A stretch of DNA of 61,006 bases, from positions 1-61,006 of the forward strand of contig NZ_MUNE01000094.1 of assembly GCF_002154605.1 (NCBI RefSeq), in the 5' to 3' direction. Shown here one piece after another: positions 52,912-61,006 of this stretch (position 1 is the first letter of the stretch; every line of letters begins with the position of its first letter). A program made the translations under genes and the position numbers. Under the pieces are notes generated by a model. It ran no database searches. It was not told the origin of the DNA and saw only the letters and a list, made by a program, of their open reading frames with translations. Origin of the DNA: Streptomyces milbemycinicus (GTDB lineage Bacteria; Actinomycetota; Actinomycetes; Streptomycetales; Streptomycetaceae).

Positions 52912-55488
52912 ATGTCCTGGTGGATATCCGGCGCACGCTCCACTCTGTTCACCGGCACCCTGGCCCTGCTGCTGGCGGCGGGCCCGGCCGGTCTGACACA
53001 GACCTCCGCAGCACCACGGGACGCCACCGCGCAGGCGACCGCAACGGCCCAGCCCGCGCCGACGGCGAGAACGCAGCTCGAGCGGCTGGACCGCGGGCTG
53101 ACGGCCGCCACGACCGAGCAGGGCGTGTTCCTGAGCTGGCGCCTGCTGGGCAATGAAGCGACTGGGCACTCCGACACCGGCCTGACCGGCACCGACTTCG
53201 CGGTCTACCGCGACGGCAAGCGCCTGGCCACGGTGACCGACAGCACCAACTACCTGGACAGGGACGGCGACAAGAGCTCCACCTACCGCGTCGTCCCCCT
53301 CGTCGACGGCAAGCCGGTCGGCGCCGGAGACACCGTCACACCGTGGGACAAGGCGTACACCGACCTGCCGCTACAGAAGCCTGCCGACGGTGTCACCCCT
53401 GCCGGCCAGGCGTACTCCTACCGCGCCAACGACATGAGCGTCGGTGACGTGGACGGGGACGGCGCCCTCGAGTACGTCGTGAAGTGGGACCCCACCAACC
53501 AGAAGGACAACTCGCAGATCGGGTACACGGGCCAGGTCTACCTCGACACCTATGAGCTCGACGGCGCCCTCAAGTACCGCATCGACCTCGGCAAGAACAT
53601 CCGGGCCGGCGCCCACTACACCCAGTTCCTCGTCTACGACTTCGACGGCGACGGCCGGTCAGAAATCATGATGAAGACGGCTCCCGGCACCCGCACCCTC
53701 AGCTACCGCAACAACAGGCCCACCGGCCAGCACTACATCACCATGCCTCGGGCAGACCTCAAGGCCGGCTACTCCCATGACGACGACTACCGCCTGTCCC
53801 CGCAGGGCTACTACGACCACGTCGTCGACATGTTCCGCCGCTGGGACAGCCAGCCGGAGGTCAAGTCCGGGCAATGGCCCGCCACGCTCGAAGAGGCCTT
53901 CGGGATCGACAAGCGCTATACCTACCCGCTGTCCGAGGCTGACGCACGCGCCCTGGCCGACTACTTCATCGACGTCTACGCGCCCTCCCGCAACAGCAAC
54001 AACAAGCTGCGCACCTTTGAGGGCTTTGTTCTGTCCGGCCCTGAGTACCTGACGGTGTTCGCGGGCGACACGGGCAAGGAACTGCAGACCGTTCCCTACC
54101 AGCCCGGCCGCACCGACGACGGCCTGCGCTGGGGCGACTACGCCGCTGCGAAGATCGAGCCTGGCAACCGTGTCGACCGTGCCCTCGCAGGCGTGGCCTA
54201 CCTCGACGGCACCCACCCCTCCGCCGTCTTCGCCCGCGGCTACTACACCCGCTCCACCGTCGTCAGCTACGACTGGGACGGCAAGCACCTCACCAAGCGG
54301 TGGATGGCCGACAGCGGCTGGACCCCCTCGACCAATCCCTTCGCCCAGATGGATCGCTTCGGCAGCGATCCCACCATGGGCACTCTGGCCGGACAGGGCT
54401 TCCACTCCATGAGCGCCGCGGACGTCGACGGCGACGGCAAGCAGGAAATCGTCTACGGATCAGCCACTCTCGACGACGATGGCTCCCTGCTGTACTCGTC
54501 CTCCGACGTCATGCCGCCGGGCAGCAGCGCACCCGGAGAAACCAAGCCCCTGGGCCACGGCGACGCCCTGCACGTCACCGACATCGATCCCGCCCGACCG
54601 GGCCTCGAGATCTACACCGCACACGAGAATACCGGCGCGCCCTACGGCATGGCCCTGCGCAAGGCCGAAGACGGCACTGCCCTATTCGGCAAGTTCGCCG
54701 GCAAGGACATCGGCCGCGCCATGGTCGGCGACATCCTCCCCGAACAACCCGGCCTTGAGGTGTGGTCGCCCCTGGGCCTCTACACGGCACAGGGCCAGAA
54801 GATCTCCGACGACATCCCCGGCACCAACCAGTCCATCAAGTGGGCCGCGGACATGACCACCCAGACGGTCCGCGGCTCCGGCGACAGCACCCCGGTCATC
54901 TCGGACTGGAAGCGTGGCACGGTGCTCACCGCGGACGGAACCCTGGCCAACAACTCCACCAAGGGCAACCCGAGCCTGGTCGCCGACGTGTTCGGCGACT
55001 GGCGCGAAGAACTGCTGATGCGCACCACAGACAGCAGCGCCATCCGTATCTACGAGAGCACCGACGTCACCCACCACAAGCTCTACACCCTCCTGCACGA
55101 CCCGCAGTACCGGGCCGAGGTCGCGCGCCAGCAGACCGCCTACAACCAGCCCTCCTACACCAGCTTCTACCTCGCCTCCGACACCGACTGGGCCAAGGTC
55201 CCCCTCCCGCGCTACTGGGCTCCGGGCAGCTTCGACGGGCTGCGCGACCAGATCCGCGCCTACCAGGACACCAAGGACATCGCCCCGGTCACGGCCGCCG
55301 CCCTGCGCCTGCTCCTGCGCAACGGCGACAGCGACGTCCGCAACGGCAAGTTCCGGGCTGCCGCCGCAGCACTTACCTCGTGCGCCGCCGTTGGCCTGGA
55401 CGCTCGGAGCGGGCGGATCAGCGCAACCGCCAACCAGGCCCTCACCCACGAAATCAAACTGCTGCGCGCCAGCCTTCCCAGCTCCTGA
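52912..55488 (+). CDS. Secreted rhamnogalacturonan lyase, PL11 family
   Basis: 858 residues. A signal peptide is seen (STLFTGTLALLLAAGPAGLT, then TSAA). The catalytic region has the YesW/YesX-like eight-bladed propeller with calcium-binding DxDxDG repeats (GDVDGDGALEYVVKWDPTNQ, YDFDGDGRSEIMMKTAPGTR, ADVDGDGKQEIVYGSATLDD) and the PL11 signature GKNIRAGAHYTQFLVY. After YWAPGSFDGLRDQIRAYQDT a C-terminal helical domain of about 80 residues resembles the FIMAH type found in actinobacterial polysaccharide enzymes. ATG 52912 has GGGAAG before it; ATG 52885 is possible. The enzyme would cut rhamnogalacturonan-I outside the cell. Confidence 0.92.
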   Translation: MSWWISGARSTLFTGTLALLLAAGPAGLTQTSAAPRDATAQATATAQPAPTARTQLERLDRGLTAATTEQGVFLSWRLLGNEATGHSDTGLTGTDFAVYRDGKRLATVTDSTNYLDRDGDKSSTYRVVPLVDGKPVGAGDTVTPWDKAYTDLPLQKPADGVTPAGQAYSYRANDMSVGDVDGDGALEYVVKWDPTNQKDNSQIGYTGQVYLDTYELDGALKYRIDLGKNIRAGAHYTQFLVYDFDGDGRSEIMMKTAPGTRTLSYRNNRPTGQHYITMPRADLKAGYSHDDDYRLSPQGYYDHVVDMFRRWDSQPEVKSGQWPATLEEAFGIDKRYTYPLSEADARALADYFIDVYAPSRNSNNKLRTFEGFVLSGPEYLTVFAGDTGKELQTVPYQPGRTDDGLRWGDYAAAKIEPGNRVDRALAGVAYLDGTHPSAVFARGYYTRSTVVSYDWDGKHLTKRWMADSGWTPSTNPFAQMDRFGSDPTMGTLAGQGFHSMSAADVDGDGKQEIVYGSATLDDDGSLLYSSSDVMPPGSSAPGETKPLGHGDALHVTDIDPARPGLEIYTAHENTGAPYGMALRKAEDGTALFGKFAGKDIGRAMVGDILPEQPGLEVWSPLGLYTAQGQKISDDIPGTNQSIKWAADMTTQTVRGSGDSTPVISDWKRGTVLTADGTLANNSTKGNPSLVADVFGDWREELLMRTTDSSAIRIYESTDVTHHKLYTLLHDPQYRAEVARQQTAYNQPSYTSFYLASDTDWAKVPLPRYWAPGSFDGLRDQIRAYQDTKDIAPVTAAALRLLLRNGDSDVRNGKFRAAAAALTSCAAVGLDARSGRISATANQALTHEIKLLRASLPSS

Positions 55489-55509
55489 CATCAACCCCGC
55501 GCCTCAACT

Positions 55510-55538
55510 GTCCGCCCCGGCCCAGGGCCGGGGCGGAC
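55510..55538 (+). terminator. Strong GC hairpin after PL11 gene
   Basis: GTCCGCCCCGGCCC at 55510-55523, one base, then its exact complement at 55525-55538. It follows the PL11 stop by 21 bases and precedes the AKR start by 21, so it may end or weaken transcription into the next genes. Confidence 0.7.
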
Positions 55539-55559
55539 CCGACCCGAAGGACTCCGCCC

Positions 55560-56498
55560 GTGGCTTTCGACGCCCCGGCCACGCTCACGCCGAGACCACT
55601 CGGAAGTACTGCGATCTCGATCAGCCCCCTCACGCTCGGCGCATCCAGCCTTGGACGCGACCACACCCGCCCGGCACGGTCGATGGCGACAGCCAGAGCA
55701 ATGATCACGTCGGCCGGCATGGCGACAGACACCTCCAACAACTACGCCGGCGGACACAGCGAGACGCTCCTGGGGCAGGCCATCGCCGAGAACGGCGGCC
55801 TCGAACCAGGCCACATCCTGATCACCAAGGCCGATGCCGACCCCTCCACCCAGGCCTTCGACCGCGACCGCGTCTGGCGATCCTTCGAAGAGAGCAAAGC
55901 CCGCCTGGGACTGGACCGCATCCCCCTGCTGCACCTGCACGACCCCTACTCCGTCACGGTCGAGGCAGCCTTCGCCCGCCACGGCGCGGTTCAGGGGATG
56001 ATCGAACTACGCGAACAGGGCCTGGTCGACGCCATCGGCATCGCCGCCGGCCCCCTCTCTCTGATGACCCGCTACGTCACCAGCGGAATCTTCGACGCAC
56101 TGCTCACCCACAACCGGTACACCCTCATCGACCGGCGCGCCGAACCCCTGATCAGCGAAGCGGCCCAGCGGGGCATGGGTGTCTTCAACGCCGCCCCCTT
56201 CGGCGGCGGCATCCTGGCAGGCCAGCCCGGAACCCGCTACGCCTACCGGGAGAGCCCCAAGCCACTGTTGCAGTGGGTCACCCGCCTCACCGACCTCTGC
56301 AACCGCTGGGAAATCCCCCTCGCGGCCGCCGCACTGCACTTCTCCGTGCGCAACCCCTGCATCGATTCCACCGTCGTCGGCGTCAGTAGCCCCGAGCGCA
56401 TCGCCGAGCTGCAACACCTGCAACACCTGACCGTTCCCGAAGCGTTCTGGACCACCCTGTCCGAACTGGGCACACCACCCTCCACCCTCAACGACTAG
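55560..56498 (+). CDS. Aldo/keto reductase, aldose 1-dehydrogenase-like
   Basis: 312 residues. The TIM-barrel features are LGSTAISISPLTLGASSLGR, the catalytic Tyr in DTSNNYAGGHSETLLG, Lys in ILITKADADPST and His in LLHLHDPYSVTVEAAF; VVGVSSPERIAEL near the end binds the cofactor. The sequence resembles D-threo-aldose/L-fucose/galactose 1-dehydrogenases, which oxidise free aldoses to lactones. The GTG at 55560 has GAAGGA before it. It would act on galactose, rhamnose or fucose set free from the polymer; the exact sugar is inferred. Confidence 0.88.
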   Translation: MAFDAPATLTPRPLGSTAISISPLTLGASSLGRDHTRPARSMATARAMITSAGMATDTSNNYAGGHSETLLGQAIAENGGLEPGHILITKADADPSTQAFDRDRVWRSFEESKARLGLDRIPLLHLHDPYSVTVEAAFARHGAVQGMIELREQGLVDAIGIAAGPLSLMTRYVTSGIFDALLTHNRYTLIDRRAEPLISEAAQRGMGVFNAAPFGGGILAGQPGTRYAYRESPKPLLQWVTRLTDLCNRWEIPLAAAALHFSVRNPCIDSTVVGVSSPERIAELQHLQHLTVPEAFWTTLSELGTPPSTLND

Positions 56499-56540
56499 CC
56501 CCACCGCACAGCAGCACCAACACCGAAGGCAAGGAAGACC

Positions 56541-58040
56541 GTGAACCAGCACAGCCCTGTGGACCAGAACCCGACCGCGCCTCTCCCGGCCTCCAGCACG
56601 AGCACCGACCCCGGCCCCGACGTGGTGGGCGAGTTCGCCCCGCCGCCAGCGAGCCGGCCGCGGCGCCGCTACGCCGTGCTGGGCACCGGACACCGGGCCG
56701 GCATGTATGTCGCCGCCCTCACCGGCGACCACGCCGACGTCGGCGAGATCGTCGCGTGGCTGGACCCCAACCCCGCCCGGATCGACTACTACGACCAGCA
56801 GGTCGGACAGGCGCTGGGCCGCAACGCCGCCGCGCATCTGCCCCGCTACGCTCCCGACGCCCTCGAGCAGATGATCGCCGAGCAGCGCGTCGAGACAGTG
56901 ATCGTCACCAGCCTCGACCGCACGCACGCCGAGATGGTCGACCGCAGCCTGCGCGCCGGCGCCGACGTTGTCGTGGAGAAGCCCCTGACCACCGACGCCG
57001 CCGGCTGCCGCCGTATCACCCAAGCCGTCGCCGACACCGGCAACGACGTCGTGATGACCTTCAACTACCGCTACGCCCCCCGCAATTCGACCCTGCGCCA
57101 GGTCATCGCTGCTGGAACGATCGGCGAGGTCACCAGCGTCCACTTCGAGTGGGTCCTGGACACCATGCACGGTGCCGACTACTTCCGCCGCTGGCACCGC
57201 GACAAGCCCAACTCCGGCGGCCTCCTTGTCCACAAGGCCAGCCACCACTTCGACCTCGTCAACTGGTGGATCGACGACGTACCCGAGCGCGTCTACGCCT
57301 CCGGCGCCCTGCGCTTCTACGGCGACGCCAACGCCACAGCACGCGCTATGGGCCCCCGCCCCGAGCGGGGCACCGGCGCTGGCGCCGACCCCTTCTCCCT
57401 CGACCTGCGCGACGACCCCCGCCTTCAGGCGCTCTACCTGGATGCCGAGCAACACGACGGATACCGCCGTGACCAGGATCCGTTCGCACCCGGAGTCACC
57501 ATCGAGGACAACATGTCCGTCCTGGTCGACTACTCCCGCGGTGCCACCCTGACCTACTCGCTCAACGCCCACAGCCCGTGGGAGGGCTACCGGGTATCCG
57601 TCAACGGCACCCAAGGCCGCGCCGAACTCACTGTCGTCGAGCGCGGACACATTCAGCTCGCCGACGACGGCGACATCGCCCTCGACCCCTCCGCCACCGG
57701 CTCCGCCGCCGCGGTGGACCCCGTGCGCCCCGCCGAGCACCGTCTCATCGTGCAAAAGCACTGGCGTCGCGCCGAGGAAGTCGTCATCCCCGACGGTATC
57801 GGCGGGCACGGCGGCGGCGACGCCATCCTGCTCATGGACGTGTTCCGCCGTGACCTGCGCGTGCACCCCGACCCGCTGGGCCGCGCGGCCGACTACCTCG
57901 ACGGCGCGCGCGCCGTCGCCGTAGGCGCTGCAGCCAACGAATCGATGCGCACTGGCGCCCCGGTCCGCATCGAAGACCTCCGCCTGGGCGTGCCCCTGGC
58001 CAAGGACGCGCACAAGTCCGTTCAGCCGGCCACCGCCTGA
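56541..58040 (+). CDS. Gfo/Idh/MocA-family oxidoreductase
   Basis: 499 residues, longer than typical owing to a Pro/Ser-rich N-terminus of about 40 residues. The Rossmann motif is YAVLGTGHRAGMYVAAL, then VVVEKPLTTDAAGCRRITQA with the EKP motif, NYRYAPRNSTLRQVIAAG, and GGLLVHKASHHFDLVNWWID in the catalytic region. The family oxidises or epimerises sugars and sugar acids with NAD(P). The GTG follows AAGGAAG. It is 42 bases after the aldo/keto reductase in the same direction, so both belong to the rhamnogalacturonan sugar pathway. Confidence 0.92.
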   Translation: MNQHSPVDQNPTAPLPASSTSTDPGPDVVGEFAPPPASRPRRRYAVLGTGHRAGMYVAALTGDHADVGEIVAWLDPNPARIDYYDQQVGQALGRNAAAHLPRYAPDALEQMIAEQRVETVIVTSLDRTHAEMVDRSLRAGADVVVEKPLTTDAAGCRRITQAVADTGNDVVMTFNYRYAPRNSTLRQVIAAGTIGEVTSVHFEWVLDTMHGADYFRRWHRDKPNSGGLLVHKASHHFDLVNWWIDDVPERVYASGALRFYGDANATARAMGPRPERGTGAGADPFSLDLRDDPRLQALYLDAEQHDGYRRDQDPFAPGVTIEDNMSVLVDYSRGATLTYSLNAHSPWEGYRVSVNGTQGRAELTVVERGHIQLADDGDIALDPSATGSAAAVDPVRPAEHRLIVQKHWRRAEEVVIPDGIGGHGGGDAILLMDVFRRDLRVHPDPLGRAADYLDGARAVAVGAAANESMRTGAPVRIEDLRLGVPLAKDAHKSVQPATA

Positions 58041-58261
58041 CCGCACACTCCCACACCCGCTCCACCGAGCCCCAGGATCTGACATGCCAGCCACCCACCC
58101 CTGAAGGGTGTCTTTAGAGGCCGTTGTCCTATCGATCATGAGGACGGTTTTGATCGAACGGGATCCCTGGTCGGGTGGTCTTGGCCGGGTCGGTGCATGA
58201 AGGCAGGACCTCCGGTGCAGCACGAGGGTTGCGAAGCCAGCTCGAGTGCAGGGAGGTCCTG

Positions 58262-59209
58262 TTGTCCCAGTCTTGCGTCCCGGTCCCGGTCCCGTCCAAC
58301 TCGCGTGTGTCGGCGTGCGATTGTCTCGCTCACCGGTTCGGGAACGCGGCCGACCGCCCTGAGCGGGTGCGGCGGTATCCCTCCGACATGACGGACGCGG
58401 AGTGGCGGGTGGTGCGCGAGGTGATGCCGGTCCCGACCTGGCTGGAGGGCCGGGGCGGACAGCCGGAGGGCTACTGCCACCGCCAGATGCTGGATGCCGT
58501 GCGGTACGTCACCGACAACGGAGTGAAATGGCGCGCGCTTCCGGCGGACTTCCCCGCGTGGGACCGGGTCTACGCATTCTTCCGCAGGTGGCGTACGAAG
58601 GGGCTGGCCCAGGAGTTCCATGGCCGGCTGCGGGAGAAGGTCCGCCAGGCCGAAGGGCGCCGGGCACAGCCGACGGCGGCGGTCATCGACTCGCAGTCCA
58701 TCAAGGCGGCGGCCTCGGTGCCCGCGGTCTCGCGAGGCTACGACGGCGGCAAGAAAATCAACGGCAGGCGCCGGCACGTCATCACGGACTGTCTGGGCCT
58801 GCTGCTGATGGTGCTGGTGACGGCCGCCAACGTCACCGACCGCCAGGCCGCCCACATGATGCTGCCCCGCCTGCGCGAGCGGTTCGCCGCGATCACGCTG
58901 GTGTGGGCCGACAGCGGCTACCGCGGCCGACTCGTCGCTTGGGCGAAGGAGAAACTGCAGCTCACCCTGGAGATCGTGAAACGCTCGGACGACATGTCAG
59001 GGTTCGTGGTGCTGCCCAGACGGTGGGTAGTGGAGAGGACTTTGGGATGGCTGATGTGCTCGCGCCGCCTGGTGCGGGACTTCGAGACACTGCCCGCCTC
59101 CAGCGAGGCGTTCATCTACTTCTCGCAGGCCATGCTCCTCAGCCGCCGTCTCGCCCGACGCGCTTGTGGGCGCCGGGCCGAGCAGGGCCGGTGGGCAGCC
59201 GCCGCGTGA
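58262..59209 (+). CDS. IS5-family transposase
   Basis: 315 residues from TTG 58262, which has GGGAGG upstream. The DUF4096-type N-terminus (YPSDMTDAEWRVVREVMPVP, GVKWRALPADFPAWDRVYAF) is followed by the DDE residues in AVIDSQSIKAAASVP, LVWADSGYRGRLVAW and WVVERTLGWLMCSRR. The frame is intact. The 3' end overlaps the convergent passenger gene by 71 bases. Confidence 0.94.
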   Translation: MSQSCVPVPVPSNSRVSACDCLAHRFGNAADRPERVRRYPSDMTDAEWRVVREVMPVPTWLEGRGGQPEGYCHRQMLDAVRYVTDNGVKWRALPADFPAWDRVYAFFRRWRTKGLAQEFHGRLREKVRQAEGRRAQPTAAVIDSQSIKAAASVPAVSRGYDGGKKINGRRRHVITDCLGLLLMVLVTAANVTDRQAAHMMLPRLRERFAAITLVWADSGYRGRLVAWAKEKLQLTLEIVKRSDDMSGFVVLPRRWVVERTLGWLMCSRRLVRDFETLPASSEAFIYFSQAMLLSRRLARRACGRRAEQGRWAAAA

Positions 59210-59693
59210 ACCGGCCCGACGGCGACGCCGCAAGCCAGCCCCGCTCCGCCAGCCGCCTCGCCTTGCACCGCACCCCCTCAATCTTCCCGGGCACCAACTC
59301 CAGCCCAAGCCCGGCGGTGAGCTGCTTCGCCGAGAACCCCTCGCCTCCCCCCGCACCGGATTCCACCAGCTCGACGATCCGCCGGTAGTCCACCGAGAGC
59401 GCGTCCGCCCTCGCCGCCTCATGCCAGCGCGGCACGACGGACCCCACAACCGGAGCCGGAGCTTTCCCGGAAACGGCCGGCGCCTCGCGCACACCAGCAT
59501 CGGATGCCTGCGCCTGTTCGCCCCCAGCAGCCAGGGCCTCGGCGAGTTCCACCCGGGCGATCACCCGCCGCTCCAACACAGCCTCGGCGTCAGCGAGTTC
59601 AACCGTCATCCGCTCCATGTCCGCGCGAAGCTCCTGCGCCCGCACCCGGGCAGCCGCTTCCCGCTCCTCCAGCAACCCCATCACCGACGGCAT
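59139..59693 (-). CDS. Passenger gene of IS5-type element, unknown function
   Basis: 184 residues. The N-terminal 50 or so are a likely coiled coil (LLEEREAAARVRAQELRADM, RMTVELADAEAVLERRVIAR). The C-terminal part looks like a winged helix (YRRIVELVESGAGGGEGFSA, KQLTAGLGLELVPGKIEGVR, CKARRLAERGWLAASPSGRF). Similar proteins stand next to transposases in other Streptomyces as I recall, without known function. The ATG follows GGAG. It lies inside the inverted repeats, convergent with and overlapping the transposase, so it moves with the element and may regulate it. Confidence 0.8.
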   Translation of the reverse strand: MPSVMGLLEEREAAARVRAQELRADMERMTVELADAEAVLERRVIARVELAEALAAGGEQAQASDAGVREAPAVSGKAPAPVVGSVVPRWHEAARADALSVDYRRIVELVESGAGGGEGFSAKQLTAGLGLELVPGKIEGVRCKARRLAERGWLAASPSGRFTRRLPTGPARPGAHKRVGRDGG

Positions 59694-59818
59694 CGGTCAT
59701 CTCCACATCACCGAGAACGAACTGATCGCCCGAACTCTCCCGCGGCGACACCGAGAACATGCCTGAACAGCGGAAACTCATTGCTCGCATCCGGAAAGAC
59801 AACGGCCTCTTATTCCAA

Positions 59819-60940
<1,122 letters not shown>

Positions 60941-61006
60941 TCATGCCCACACTTGGGCGATCGCAAAGCCCCAGGTCAACCACCATACGGCAATAAAGAC
61001 ACCCTT

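Larger units (their letters stand above)
58117..59809. mobile_element. Inner IS5-family insertion sequence with passenger gene
   Basis: GAGGCCGTTGTC at 58117-58128 and its exact complement GACAACGGCCTC at 59798-59809 are terminal inverted repeats. Both sides carry TTA (58114-58116 and 59810-59812), the target duplication. The 1693-bp element holds a DDE transposase and a convergent second gene, and lies inside the left end of the outer IS. Confidence 0.88.

Overview
The window is high-GC actinobacterial DNA, most probably from a Streptomyces or close relative. The signs are frequent GTG and TTG starts, Tat-type lipoprotein signals, sugar ABC importers without their own ATPase, F420-type oxidoreductases, and many LacI, GntR, AsnC and AraC regulators. 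No rRNA, tRNA or CRISPR array was seen. The number of insertion-sequence remnants and broken genes points to an accessory region, such as a chromosome arm.

Layout. (A) 1-6300: a sugar uptake operon on the minus strand (lipoprotein, two permeases, acyltransferase running off the window), divergent from a hybrid DeoR/LacI regulator that is translationally coupled to a D-2-hydroxyacid dehydrogenase. (B) 6301-12586: a transposase remnant fused to a decayed O-demethylase-like gene, an MFS transporter with a divergent two-module AsnC regulator, and a wrecked IS110 element. (C) 12719-18520: a GntR-controlled catabolic unit (FAH-fold enzyme, atypical SDR, amino-acid permease, aminotransferase) with three matching operators. 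(D) 18577-20249: fused remnants of an MMPL transporter and a histidine kinase. (E) 20233-30577: an oxidoreductase island (zinc ADH, SRPBCC, two RidA-like proteins, SDRs, old yellow enzyme, LLM flavin enzyme) with a GntR regulator and paired operators. It is split by an intact IS110 element that carries a strong candidate bridge RNA. (F) 30731-36340: AraC, a truncated metallo-beta-lactamase-fold gene, LysR, and a transposase graveyard. (G) 36413-58040: a rhamnogalacturonan-I utilisation locus. (H) 58104-61006: a nested pair of insertion sequences.

The rhamnogalacturonan locus is the most coherent system. A secreted PL11-type lyase would cut the backbone, and an SGNH esterase would deacetylate it. 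The LplA/B/C-type importer, with a YesL-like membrane protein, would take up fragments. A PL26-type exolyase and two GH42 beta-galactosidases would finish them inside the cell, and an aldo/keto reductase and a Gfo/Idh oxidoreductase would act on released sugars. Three LacI regulators sit inside it. A nearly identical promoter-plus-operator module precedes both the second GH42 gene and the PL11 gene, which suggests a shared LacI regulon. No GH105 hydrolase and no ABC ATPase are present in the window, so both functions must come from elsewhere.

Several genes are broken by single point changes: nonsense codons in the O-demethylase, an IS transposase, an IS3 orfA remnant and the MMPL gene, and one-base frameshifts in the second GH42 gene and an NAD(P)-binding gene. 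The frameshifts lie in short G-rich runs and could be sequencing errors.
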